From NCBI GenBank assembly GCA_028278665.1, contig JAQAJI010000013.1:23566-70455 (forward strand): a DNA stretch of 46,890 bases, read 5' to 3'. Positions within the stretch are counted from its first letter, which is position 1. Each line of letters starts with the position of its first letter. This stretch comes from Candidatus Rariloculus versatilis (GTDB lineage Bacteria > Pseudomonadota > Gammaproteobacteria > Steroidobacterales > Rariloculaceae). This document shows positions 1-8,520 of the stretch, in pieces. The position numbers were made by a program, and so were the translations under genes. A model generated the notes under the pieces. The model was given only the letters and a program-made list of their open reading frames with translations. It did not search any database and was not told where the DNA came from.

Positions 1-883
1 GGCGGCGCAGGCTCCTAGGAGCCTGCTGCGAACGTTTCGCGAACCGGCGTCTCGATCGACCGGGGATCCTTTCGGCGGTCTGGAGGTTCATCTCGAACGA
101 CGCCTCGCCACCGGCCGCATGACCGAAGTCTGGTTCGGTTGCTCTGGCGACGGGCATCCACGCGCGATCAAGACGCTCAAGCCCGACTGGCTTGCGAAGC
201 CCGGCGCCCGGGCAAGACTGCAGCGCGAGTACGAACTGCTTGGGAGTCTGCGCCATCCGCACATCGTCAGCGCAGAAGCGTTTATTGACGAGGCGGATTG
301 CGCGGCGATCGTTTGCGAGTATCTGGGCGGTGGCGACCTCGTGAGCCTCGCGGGAACTCCGCCGCGCCACTGGATCGCCGCCGTGCGCGATGTGCTCGGT
401 GCGATCGAGTGCCTGCATGACCGCGGTTTGGCGCACCGCGACGTCAAGGCGCGCAACGTGATGTTCGACGGTGAAGGCCGGGCGCGCCTGATCGATTTGG
501 GCTCCGCGGCCCGCATCGGCACTGCATGGACACATCACGGCACAACCGCGGCACACCGGCCCGATCAACCGCGGTCAGGCCGCGTGGGCGCGGAACAGGA
601 CCTCTACGCATTCGCCGTGCTGCTCTGTGAACTCCTGTCGGGGCGGCTGCCATTCGAGCAGGAGCCCGGCGCCGACACCGGGGCGGATACACCGTGGCTG
701 ACGTTCGAAACCAAAGGCCGCCTCGAACTCGCGGCCCAATGCAAGGACAGCCCGGAACTCGCCGCGCTCGGGCAACTTGTGCTTGCGGCGCTTGCATCCG
801 GCGGCGGGCCTGGAACCGGCAGCGTATTGCAGTTCTCCAATGTCATAGAATCAGTGCTCGCCAGCGAGTCCGAACAGCCGTGA
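1..883 (+). CDS. Ser/Thr protein kinase, 5' end outside the window
   Basis: A Hanks-type kinase that should phosphorylate Ser/Thr on partner proteins. Visible motifs are the ATP-anchoring Lys in PRAIKTLKPDW, the alpha-C Glu in QREYELL, the catalytic loop AHRDVKARN, and IDLGSAA in place of the usual DFG (so DLG). The APE segment is poorly conserved (AHRPDQ), and DLYAFAVLLCELLSGRLPF matches subdomain IX. The first in-frame ATG (119) lies inside the glycine-rich loop (LATGRMTEVWFG), so it cannot be the real start. The frame is open back to base 2 without ATG, GTG or TTG, so the gene most likely begins upstream. No membrane helix follows the kinase domain in this chain. The stop overlaps the next start (GTGA, 880-883), so it is co-translated with the TPR/PEGA gene. 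FHA proteins downstream are likely readers of its products; that link is inference. Confidence 0.85.
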   Translation, partial: AAQAPRSLLRTFREPASRSTGDPFGGLEVHLERRLATGRMTEVWFGCSGDGHPRAIKTLKPDWLAKPGARARLQREYELLGSLRHPHIVSAEAFIDEADCAAIVCEYLGGGDLVSLAGTPPRHWIAAVRDVLGAIECLHDRGLAHRDVKARNVMFDGEGRARLIDLGSAARIGTAWTHHGTTAAHRPDQPRSGRVGAEQDLYAFAVLLCELLSGRLPFEQEPGADTGADTPWLTFETKGRLELAAQCKDSPELAALGQLVLAALASGGGPGTGSVLQFSNVIESVLASESEQP

Positions 884-2385
884 CCGAACGAGACCCGAGC
901 CCGCAACACGAACAGACCATCGTCGCGGTCAAGCCGGGGTTCGGCACCGCAAAGCGAGGGTCCGCCAGGCCGAGTCAGGCGAAACGACGGCTGCCGTGGC
1001 TCGCTCTTTCAGCCGCGGTCCTGGTTTTGCTCGCTCTGGCGGTGTTCTTCGTGCTGCCGAGCTGGGTCGAGGAACAGGCGGCAAACGTGCCCGTAGAGGC
1101 GCCGGCCGCCATCGCGGCGCCGGAGCCCGCGGGTCCGGTCCTGTCCGAAGAAGAACTCGCTGCACTCGAAGCTCGGGCAGAGTCGCTGCTGGCCGAACTG
1201 TTGCCGCAGCAGGCGCGGCTTGAGGAGTTGTCGGCGTCCGTTTGGGGCGGTACGCAATGGGAGCGCTACGAGGAAACGGCGCGCAGCGCCGATGACTCGC
1301 TGGTGGCCGATGCCTTCGCCGAAGCCGCGACGGCGTACGAGGCAGCGCTTGCCGTCGGCGAAGGCTTGCTCGAGCGTTCCGACGAGATCATCCGTGCGGC
1401 ACTGGACAGCGGCCTGCAGGCACTGGAGGCCGGCAACGCGGAACTCGCGATCGAACAGTTCGACCTGGTGCTCAGCATCGAACCCGGCAACGCAGCGGCT
1501 CAAGCCGGCCGTGCGCGTGCCGCGCGCCTGCCCGAAGTCATCGAGCTGGTTCGTGAGGGCGACGAGCTGCGCCAGGGGCGGCAATTTGCGGCCGCGGCCG
1601 ACGCCTACCGCGCGGCGCTCGCGATCGACGGGCGCTGGGACCCGGCGCGCACAGCCCTGACTGCCGTATTGGCCGACATCGAGCGCTCGAGCTTCGATGC
1701 GCTGCTCTCGGAGGGCTTTGCGGCGTTGGCGGACGAGGATTTCGACGAAGCGCAGTCACGCTTCACCGCGGCGCTGGCCATGCGGGCGGATTCCAGGGAT
1801 GCGCGTGACGGATTGACGCTGGCCGAGCAGGGCCTGGAACTTCAGCAGATCGAGATGGCCGAAGCCAGGGCGCTTGCCTTCGAACGACGCGAACTGTGGG
1901 ACCGTGCAATCGCGCAGTACGAGTCGGCGCTTGCGGCCGACGCGACACTGGAGTTCGCGCTCGCGGGTCTTGCGCGCTCGCGCGAGCGCAGCGACCTCGA
2001 CGCGAAGCTTGTGAACCTGATCGAGAACCCCGAATTGTTGTTGACCGATACTGTCCTTGCGGAGGCCGAAGCGCTTGCAGGACAGGCGCGTACGATCGCC
2101 GACCCCGGCGCGAGGCTCGACGGGCAACTCGTCCGCCTCGATGAGCTCATCCTGGCCGCGACGACGCCGTTGCCTGTGCAGCTTGAGTCCGACGAGCTCA
2201 CCGAGGTCACCGTCTATCGCGTCGGCCAGCTCGGCACGTTCCTGGCGACGCAGATCGAAGTCCGGCCGGGCAGCTACACGGTGGTTGGCAGCCGCAGGGG
2301 CTACAGGGACGTTCGCAAGACTTTCACTGTTCTGCCGGGCCGCGAGATGACGCCGATCAGCGTCATGTGCGTAGAGCCGATCTGA
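880..2385 (+). CDS. Membrane-anchored TPR-like protein with C-terminal PEGA-like domain
   Basis: A 501-residue protein starting at a GTG that overlaps the kinase stop. It has a basic cytoplasmic N-terminus, one membrane helix at about residues 38-62 (LPWLALSAAVLVLLALAVFF), then a long alpha-helical region rich in Ala/Glu/Leu. That region has TPR-like units such as ALEAGNAELAIEQFDLVLSI and AFERRELWDRAIAQYESAL. The last 60 residues look like a PEGA-type beta domain (GSYTVVGSRRGYRDVRKTF). The helix order predicts that the TPR and PEGA parts face the periplasm. The family is not assigned to a known function. TPR plus PEGA next to a kinase suggests a scaffold binding other envelope components; this is inference. 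An in-frame ATG exists at 694, but it lies inside the kinase gene and is not used here. Confidence 0.8.
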   Translation: MTERDPSPQHEQTIVAVKPGFGTAKRGSARPSQAKRRLPWLALSAAVLVLLALAVFFVLPSWVEEQAANVPVEAPAAIAAPEPAGPVLSEEELAALEARAESLLAELLPQQARLEELSASVWGGTQWERYEETARSADDSLVADAFAEAATAYEAALAVGEGLLERSDEIIRAALDSGLQALEAGNAELAIEQFDLVLSIEPGNAAAQAGRARAARLPEVIELVREGDELRQGRQFAAAADAYRAALAIDGRWDPARTALTAVLADIERSSFDALLSEGFAALADEDFDEAQSRFTAALAMRADSRDARDGLTLAEQGLELQQIEMAEARALAFERRELWDRAIAQYESALAADATLEFALAGLARSRERSDLDAKLVNLIENPELLLTDTVLAEAEALAGQARTIADPGARLDGQLVRLDELILAATTPLPVQLESDELTEVTVYRVGQLGTFLATQIEVRPGSYTVVGSRRGYRDVRKTFTVLPGREMTPISVMCVEPI

Positions 2386-2405
2386 GCTCAGGAGGCCGGG
2401 AGCGG

Positions 2406-4844
2406 ATGAGCAATTCGAACGAGTGGATCCTGGCGACGAGCGAGTCGGGGTACACGCGGTATTTCGAGGCGGAGTCGCTGCCGGTCTCGATCGGCGGGAG
2501 CAGCGGCGACGATATCAGGCTCGGCAGTATTTCAGGGTCGGTGCAGGTCGGCGTGCTCGACGGCGTCTTTTTCGTACAGGCGGGCCGGACCACGACCAAC
2601 GTGCGGATCGGCGGCGAGCTGCTCAGAAGTTCGCGCCGGCTCGCCGACGGCGACGTCATCGCACTGGACAGCGCTCGCCTGAACTGTGCCATCGCCGCCG
2701 GAAAGCTGACGGTGTCGATCGAGGCCCGGGTCACCGCGGGCGACACCGCACCGCCCGATCTCGAGGAGCTCGCGCGTGCCGGCGACGAAGGCGGCGACGA
2801 GATCGCGATCGCGCCCGTCGCGTTTCGCTCCGGGGCGGGTGCGGTTCAACAGTCGCGTAGCAGGCGTCCGAGGGTGGCGACGATGGTCGTCGCGGCCGCA
2901 TTCGCCGTGCTCGCCGTGCTCGCTTGGTTCGCGTTCACCGCGAAGTCCGTGCAGCTCGTCTTCGAGCCGGCCGCCGACGAGTTCAGCCTGCCGTCAACCT
3001 TGTTCAAGTTTCAGCTCGGCGACCGGATGTTGCTGCGTTCGGGAACGCACGAGTTGTCCGCGCAACTTGAGGGCTACTATCCCCTCGATACCACCGTCGA
3101 GGTCGGCCCGTTGCCCGATCAGTCCTTCGAACTCCCGTTCACGAAGTTGCCGGGCCTGATCACGCTTCGAACCGAGCCCGAGGCGGGCGCCGAAGCAAGC
3201 ATTGAGGGCGAGTTGCTCGGCCAGACGCCGCTCGTCGATTTCGAGCTGGAACCCGGGGTGCACCGCATCGAGTTTGCGGCAGACCGATATCTGCCGGAGG
3301 TTCGCGAGCTCACGGTCGAGGGCGGCCGCGAGCGCCAGTCGCTGACGGCGGAGCTTACGCCGGACTGGGCGCCGGTGACGATCAGCAGCGTCCCGCCGGG
3401 CGCCGACATCGTCGTCGACGGTGAAACCGTGGGCGTCACGCCGACCGATGTCGAGATCACCGCCGGCGAGCGGCGCATCGAGGTCCGGCTCGGCGGCTAC
3501 AACGCCTGGGGCATGCTGCTCAATGTCGTCGCCGACAGCGCACAAAGTCTGCCGCTCATCACCCTGGATCCGGCCGACGGGCGCATCGAACTCGTCAGCG
3601 TCCCGAGCGAGGCGGCCGTGAGCGTCAACGGCGAGTATCGCGGCCGGACGCCGCTCGAACTTCGCCTTAGCCCGTCACGTACGCACGAGATCGTGCTGAG
3701 CCGGCCGGGCTATGTTTCACGAACACTCCAGTTGTCGGTCGCCGCCGACAGCGGACGCGTTGTGGAGCTCGAACTCGAGGCTCAATTGGGCGAGATCGTC
3801 GTGCAAAGCACGCCGCCCGGTGCGGAGATCTGGGTCGACGGCAACCGCGAGGCCTCGACGCCCGCGACGCTCAATCTGCTTGCGATCAGTCACGACATCG
3901 AGATTCGTCAGATCGGCTACGTACCGCAGGGCGCCGAAGTGACTCCGAGGCCCGGGTTTACCCAGACGCTCAATTTCGACCTCGAGGTGCTCGACGATGC
4001 CTCCGGCAGCGGCTATCCGCGCATCGTGCAAACGGCGATCGGGCAGGAACTCAGGCTCGTACCCGCGGGTACGTTTTCGATGGGCTCGTCGCGGCGCGAG
4101 CAGGGACGCCGTTCCAACGAGACACTGCGCGACGTGCAGATCAGCCGCGCCTTCTATCTCGGTGTGCGCGAAGTCAGCAACGCCGAGTTCCGGATGTTCC
4201 GTCAGGAGCACTATTCGGGCGAGTTCGCCAACACCTCGCTCGACGGCGACGAGCAGCCCGTGGTTCGGGTGACCTGGGAAGACGCCGTGATGTTTCTCAA
4301 CTGGCTCAGCGCGCGCGACGGCCTGCAACCGGTCTACGCGCCGACGACGACCTCGTGGGCGCCGATCCGGCCGCTCAGGAACGGCTACCGTTTGCCGACC
4401 GAGGCGGAGTGGGCCTGGGCGGCGCGCGCCGCGGAACGCGACGAGCCGCTGGTCTATCCCTGGGGTCCGCTACCGCCGCCGCCGGATCGCTCGGGCAACT
4501 ACGCCGACCTGTCGGCAGCCGCGATCCTGCCGACGACCCTCGTGACCTACAACGACGGGTTCGCGGTGACCGCGCCCACGGGCAGCTTCGAGCCGAACGT
4601 GCTCCGCATTTTCGATCTGGGCGGCAATGTGTCGGAGTGGCTGCAGGACTTCTACGAGGTCAGGGTCATCGCGCCGGAGACCCTCGAGATCGATCCCCTG
4701 GGGCCGGAAACCGGCAGGTTCAACATGATTCGGGGCGCGAGCTGGCGCAGCGCCACCGTGACGGACCTCAGGCTCGCCTACCGCAACTACGGATCCCAGC
4801 CTCGCGAAGATCTCGGTTTCCGTATCGCGCGGAATCTGGAATGA
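2406..4844 (+). CDS. FHA-like / PEGA-repeat / SUMF1-like membrane protein
   Basis: An 812-residue protein. ATG 2406 was chosen because CAGGAGG lies about 10 bases upstream; an in-frame ATG at 2367 overlaps the previous gene. Residues 1-105 resemble an FHA sandwich (PVSIGGSSGDDIRL, LADGDVIAL) but lack the Arg/Ser/His phosphopeptide signature. A membrane helix follows at about 159-178. Then come four or five PEGA repeats, for example VPPGADIVVDGETVGVTP and TPPGAEIWVDGNREASTP. From about residue 541 to the end is a formylglycine-generating-enzyme-like (SUMF1) domain: LVPAGTFSMGSS, YRLPTEAEWAWAARA, DLGGNVSEW, RGASWRS, GFRIARN. The two catalytic cysteines of true FGE are absent, so it is probably a binding or carbohydrate/peptide-recognition domain rather than an oxidase. 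The PEGA and SUMF1 parts are predicted periplasmic. Confidence 0.85.
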   Translation: MSNSNEWILATSESGYTRYFEAESLPVSIGGSSGDDIRLGSISGSVQVGVLDGVFFVQAGRTTTNVRIGGELLRSSRRLADGDVIALDSARLNCAIAAGKLTVSIEARVTAGDTAPPDLEELARAGDEGGDEIAIAPVAFRSGAGAVQQSRSRRPRVATMVVAAAFAVLAVLAWFAFTAKSVQLVFEPAADEFSLPSTLFKFQLGDRMLLRSGTHELSAQLEGYYPLDTTVEVGPLPDQSFELPFTKLPGLITLRTEPEAGAEASIEGELLGQTPLVDFELEPGVHRIEFAADRYLPEVRELTVEGGRERQSLTAELTPDWAPVTISSVPPGADIVVDGETVGVTPTDVEITAGERRIEVRLGGYNAWGMLLNVVADSAQSLPLITLDPADGRIELVSVPSEAAVSVNGEYRGRTPLELRLSPSRTHEIVLSRPGYVSRTLQLSVAADSGRVVELELEAQLGEIVVQSTPPGAEIWVDGNREASTPATLNLLAISHDIEIRQIGYVPQGAEVTPRPGFTQTLNFDLEVLDDASGSGYPRIVQTAIGQELRLVPAGTFSMGSSRREQGRRSNETLRDVQISRAFYLGVREVSNAEFRMFRQEHYSGEFANTSLDGDEQPVVRVTWEDAVMFLNWLSARDGLQPVYAPTTTSWAPIRPLRNGYRLPTEAEWAWAARAAERDEPLVYPWGPLPPPPDRSGNYADLSAAAILPTTLVTYNDGFAVTAPTGSFEPNVLRIFDLGGNVSEWLQDFYEVRVIAPETLEIDPLGPETGRFNMIRGASWRSATVTDLRLAYRNYGSQPREDLGFRIARNLE

Positions 4845-4898
4845 TCTGCCATTGGCGCGGTCTAATGTGAGTGTTCGCACCCGGTGCGAGGAAGAGCG

Positions 4899-5135
4899 AT
4901 GAATACGATCCGGATACTTCTCGCGGTACTCGGCCTGAGCCTGGTCGCGCTCGTGACGATCGGCCAGGAAGCCGAGGGCGAGCCCGAGAGCCCGCCTTCG
5001 GCCGCCGAGGAGTCTGAGGCAGAGCCCACCGTGGAGCCTGCCGGGGACGCTCCGCGGGGCGCTTCCGATGAAGTGTTCATTCCGACCGTCGAGGTCCAGG
5101 CGGACGAGGAAGTCGTGTTTCCGGTGGACATCTAG
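4899..5135 (+). CDS. Small acidic exported or membrane-tethered protein
   Basis: 78 residues from ATG 4899, preceded by a GAGGAAGAG ribosome site. An N-terminal hydrophobic stretch (about residues 4-24, IRILLAVLGLSLVALVTIG) is followed by a Glu/Pro/Ala-rich acidic linker. The short C-terminal end is more ordered (VFIPTVEVQADEEVVFPVDI). No cysteine supports a lipoprotein. I do not recognise a named family. The FIPT...FPVDI tail looks like a conserved binding tag, and the gene sits directly before the channel gene, so it may be a small accessory of the membrane complex. The TAG stop is formed by the first bases of a repeat copy (5133 onward). Confidence 0.65.
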   Translation: MNTIRILLAVLGLSLVALVTIGQEAEGEPESPPSAAEESEAEPTVEPAGDAPRGASDEVFIPTVEVQADEEVVFPVDI

Positions 5136-5160
5136 CGCGCAAATCTCACCAAGCCCGCGC
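5133..5160 (+). repeat. Solo end of the MITE-like element found at 29408-29656
   Basis: The bases from TAG at 5133 match the terminal inverted repeat of the 29408 element over about 20 positions with one difference, and the similarity runs a little further into a CGCGC tract. Both copies begin at the TAG stop codon of the upstream gene. No inverted partner was seen in 5160-5240. Confidence 0.6.
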
Positions 5161-5240
5161 TTCTCACTTGCCCGGCGGTGCCGCTTGGCGCTCGGCCGGG
5201 AAATTGACGGCGGACACCAAACCTTGAGGACTCTTGCAAG

Positions 5241-6021
5241 ATGAGACGCACTTTTTTCGGCGAATTTCTCTTTCAGGCATTTGCGCTGATCGTCATGGTC
5301 ATTCTCGTGCATGCGTTCTACGTGACGAGTGTGCGGCCCAATGCGACGTCGATTCTCGAGGAGCAGGCGCTCAGGATTCAGCAGGAGGAGAACTACACGC
5401 CGGAACGCTCGTTCTGGGTGCTCATCAGGGACTTCGAACAGGAAGCCTGTTTCATCCTCATGTTCTGGGCGTTCGCGATCATGGGTTACAAGGCCGTCTT
5501 CATGTACAACGAGCGCACCTTGTTGCAGCGGGAGTTCCTGCCGGTGCCCGACGGCGTTCGAATACTTCCCGAAGACACGCGCGAGTACGGTCGCGCGATC
5601 GAGTCGCTGCCCGAACGGGTCAGGGCCATGCTGCTGCCCCGCGTGCTCTTGTCGTCGCTCGAGCGTTTCGGGTCGACGCGCAACGTTCAGGATGTGTCGT
5701 CGGTGGCGAATTCACTGTGCGAGGCCGAGGGCGAGCGGCTGGAATCGGAGTTGTCGATGATCCGCTACATCGCCTGGGCCATACCTTCTGTGGGGTTCAT
5801 ATGCACCGTACGGGTTATCGGTCAGGAGCTCGCCGAACCGCAGCGCGCCGTCGAAGGGGACAACCCGGGCGTAACCGACGTTCATAGCACTTCTGATCTC
5901 GATCGTCGTCATGTTCCTGGTCCACCAGTTGCAGTTGTTTCAGGAGCGTCTCGTGTTCGATACGCAGACCTACGTCGACCACAACCTCATACGCCACATG
6001 CGAAGCCGCGGCGCCACCTAG
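5241..6021 (+). pseudogene. MotA/TolQ/ExbB-like channel subunit, frameshifted
   Basis: Read from ATG 5241, the protein has a helix at about residues 8-28, a second at 73-92 (CFILMFWAFAIMGYKAVFMY), a long cytoplasmic loop, and a third helix beginning RYIAWAIPSVGF, typical of the proton-channel family. After GVTD (about 5880) the frame fails. The expected fourth helix is present in the +1 frame from 5884 (IALLISIVVMFLVHQLQLF), running to NLIRHMRSRGAT and a stop at 6019-6021. Relative to the family pattern about 26 bases are missing at the junction. Two glycines normally kept in this family are also changed (GFICTVRVIGQ where GFIGTVRGIG is expected). In the original frame the broken gene runs by chance into the next gene. 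This is true decay or a local assembly error. The intact partner genes argue that the channel was once the core of the operon. Confidence 0.75.
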
Positions 6022-6035
6022 CCGAGCGAGGGGAG

Positions 6036-7436
6036 ATGCCTGCACGCGCGATCGAAATCAACGATGCCGGCCTTGTTGTTGCCGATGCGTCGGGCATCCT
6101 GGCCGTCGAGCCGGGCTACGCGCTGGTCGAGAAGGGCGCGATCACGACGGGATTGCAGGCATACGGGCAGGCGCGTCTGAAGCCGCGCCAGGTCAGCAAC
6201 AGCTTCTGGACAAATCTCAGTCTGGAGAAGGGCAGTGCGGGCGTTGAGGGCGTGCCCAACTCCGCGGAACTTGCCTACAAACAGCTTGGCGCCCTGTGGA
6301 GCAGGTTCGCCGCCTCGACCGACGACGTTGTGCTCATCGTGCCGGGCCATTACGGTCAGGCCCAGCTCGGACTGCTGCTCGGTCTCGCCGAGGAGTGCGC
6401 GGTACCGGTACGCGCCATGGTTGATGCTGCGGTCGCGGCAAGCCACCGGCCGTATCCGGGCCGCGAACTTGTCTACGTCGATGCGGGACTGCATCGGGTG
6501 TCCGTCACGGCGCTCGCGCAGGGAGACGACGTGAGCGTGCGGTCCGAACAGCGCCTGGACACCACCGGACTCGCCGGTCTCAATGACCTGCTTGCCCGGC
6601 GGGTCGCCGAGATGTTCGTGTTCGCGAGCCGCTTCGATCCGTTTCACGATGCCGCCAGCGAGCAGCTGCTCTATGACCGCTTGCCCGAATGGCTTGCGTC
6701 GCTGCACGAGCAGGGCTCGGCGGTGCTTGCGCTGCCGCACGGCGCCGATGAAGTCGAGGTTCAGATCGAGCGAGGACAACTGCTGAAGGTGGCGCTCGGC
6801 TTTTACAAGGCGCTGTTGCAGCTCATCGCACAAACGCGCGAGACCCGATCCGGACTGGTCGTGCAATTGTCCGACCGGTTGGCTCGCTTGCCTGGCGTCA
6901 TGGGCGAGTTGGCGCGCCTGGACGATTCGGAGGTGGTCGGTCTGCCGCCGGGCCACGCGGCCTGCGCCGCGCTCGAGGGCTTCGCTGCAATTGACACGCG
7001 CTCGGGCGTGAAGCTGCTCAGACGCATGTCCTGGCGCGCCGAGCCCGTGTCGGCCGTGGGATCCATGGCGGAAATCGCTGACACAGCGATCGTCGTGTCT
7101 GACACGCCCGTTCCGACCCACGTCGTCTATCGCGGCGTGGCTCATCCGATCGACGGGGCGGGTCTCGTGATCGGCCGGTCCGATGCCGAGGATCGGCAGG
7201 TCATCGTCGTGGACGATCAGCCCGGCGGCGTGTCCCGGTCGCACTGTGAACTCAGGCTCAGCAACGGCGAACTCAGGCTGCGCGACCTGTCCAGCTATGG
7301 TACTTTCGTGAACGAAAAGCGCGTCTCCGGAGAGGCAACGCTGCAGCCGGCGGACATCATCCGGATCGGCACTCCGGGCGCGGAGCTTCAGGTCGTAACG
7401 GTCAGGGCCCCGGAGCGGTCACATGGCACGCCGTAG
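6036..7436 (+). CDS. Actin-fold (ASKHA-like) protein with C-terminal FHA domain
   Basis: 466 residues from ATG 6036, preceded by GAGGGGAG. Residues 1-350 look like an actin/Hsp70/PilM-type fold: AIEINDAGLVVADASG near the N-terminus, VVLIVPGHYGQAQLG, ELVYVDAGLHRVSVTAL, and VVGLPPGHAACAALEG near its end. Residues about 371-450 are a convincing FHA domain with the phosphothreonine-binding signature (VIGRSD, GVSRSHCEL, LSSYGTFVN). No signal peptide or membrane helix is present, so it is cytoplasmic. The role is inferred: a nucleotide-dependent cytoplasmic component recruited to targets phosphorylated by the upstream kinase, much as FtsA or PilM anchor to membrane machines. The stop lies inside the next gene (14-base overlap). 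Confidence 0.75.
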   Translation: MPARAIEINDAGLVVADASGILAVEPGYALVEKGAITTGLQAYGQARLKPRQVSNSFWTNLSLEKGSAGVEGVPNSAELAYKQLGALWSRFAASTDDVVLIVPGHYGQAQLGLLLGLAEECAVPVRAMVDAAVAASHRPYPGRELVYVDAGLHRVSVTALAQGDDVSVRSEQRLDTTGLAGLNDLLARRVAEMFVFASRFDPFHDAASEQLLYDRLPEWLASLHEQGSAVLALPHGADEVEVQIERGQLLKVALGFYKALLQLIAQTRETRSGLVVQLSDRLARLPGVMGELARLDDSEVVGLPPGHAACAALEGFAAIDTRSGVKLLRRMSWRAEPVSAVGSMAEIADTAIVVSDTPVPTHVVYRGVAHPIDGAGLVIGRSDAEDRQVIVVDDQPGGVSRSHCELRLSNGELRLRDLSSYGTFVNEKRVSGEATLQPADIIRIGTPGAELQVVTVRAPERSHGTP

Positions 7437-8520
7437 GGAATTCAACGTCATTTCGATGTCGTTTCTCGACGCGATGACCTGCGGTTTCGGCGCCGTGATC
7501 CTGTTTTTCATGATCATCACGGCCAACATCGATCTGAGGCGCGATACCGTGCTCGACGATGTGGCCGCCGAGGTCGACCGCATGGAAATCAGGGTCGTGG
7601 CCGGCCGCAGGAACCTCGTGCAGATCAGGGAGGATCTCGCGCGCCTCCTCGAGGATCGGTTCACGACACGCGGCGTCAAGCAACAGATCATGGCGGAGAT
7701 CGAGACGACGCGAGAGGATCTGGTCACGCAGGCCGAAGCCGCCGACACGCGCGACGATCTCATCGAGCAACTGCGGGCGGATCTGGCGGCCCTGGAAGAG
7801 GAGACCGAGCAACTCGCGCTGACCGACGACACGGCCGAAGAGGCCGGCGCCTCGATCCGCAGCGTACAGGGTGAGGGTTACCGCCAGTACCTGACAGGGC
7901 TGCGCATGGGCGGCCAGCGGATCGTCATTCTCGTCGACGTCTCCGCGAGCATGCTCGACCGTACGCTCGTCAACATCATCCGGCGCCGCAACCTGCCTGA
8001 CGTGCAAAAGCGCCAGGCGCCGAAGTGGCAGCAACTCGTCAACACCGTGGACTGGCTCACGGCGCAGATTCCGCCGGGCACGCAGTTCCAGGTGATCGCG
8101 TTCAATGATGAAGCCTGGTCGCTCGTCGAAGGGACCGACGGGCAGTGGCTTACGGCCAGCGACGCAAGTCAGCTCGACGAAGCCGTGCGCCGGCTGCGCG
8201 AGGAGACGGTCGCCGAAGGCCCGACGAGCCTGCACTCGGCATTCCAGGCAGCCCGGCGCCTGGAACCCCGACCCGACAACATCTACCTGCTCGTCGACGG
8301 CCTGCCGACCATGGGCGGCGTCCAGCCGACCCGTAACGGCGTCACGAGCAGGGAGCGGCTCGGGCATTTCGAGCGGGCGTCGCGCGAGCGGCCGATCGGT
8401 ACTCCCGTCAACGTAATACTGCTGGCGATGGAAGGCGACCCGCTCGCAGCGCCCGCCTACTGGCAGCTCGCGCTCGAGAGCGGCGGCTCGATGATGGCAC
8501 CGGCGGAGGACTGGCCGTGA
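7423..8520 (+). CDS. vWA-domain protein with ExbD/TolR-like N-terminal helix (1)
   Basis: 365 residues. The N-terminus (FNVISMSFLDAMTCGFGAVI, then LFFMIIT) is one membrane helix with an Asp at its start, resembling the ExbD/TolR/MotB helix in which that Asp carries protons. Residues about 35-140 are coiled coil. A von Willebrand A domain follows from about residue 165, with MIDAS residues in ILVDVSASM, the Thr in GPTSLHSAF and the Asp in YLLVDGLPT. The helix orientation puts the coiled coil and vWA domain in the periplasm. It overlaps the preceding gene by 14 bases and the next by 4 (GTGA), so strict co-translation is likely. Its near-paralogue is the next gene. Together with the MotA/TolQ-like gene this resembles a 5:2 stator with vWA domains replacing the usual peptidoglycan-binding part; that is inference. 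Confidence 0.85.
   Translation: MARRREFNVISMSFLDAMTCGFGAVILFFMIITANIDLRRDTVLDDVAAEVDRMEIRVVAGRRNLVQIREDLARLLEDRFTTRGVKQQIMAEIETTREDLVTQAEAADTRDDLIEQLRADLAALEEETEQLALTDDTAEEAGASIRSVQGEGYRQYLTGLRMGGQRIVILVDVSASMLDRTLVNIIRRRNLPDVQKRQAPKWQQLVNTVDWLTAQIPPGTQFQVIAFNDEAWSLVEGTDGQWLTASDASQLDEAVRRLREETVAEGPTSLHSAFQAARRLEPRPDNIYLLVDGLPTMGGVQPTRNGVTSRERLGHFERASRERPIGTPVNVILLAMEGDPLAAPAYWQLALESGGSMMAPAEDWP

Noticed and set aside
5241..7436. A single 731-residue fusion of a channel protein and an FHA protein
   Set aside because: The middle (about 5881-6035) is non-family sequence produced by reading the broken channel gene out of frame. The missing helix is in another frame with its own stop at 6021, and ATG 6036 has a ribosome site.
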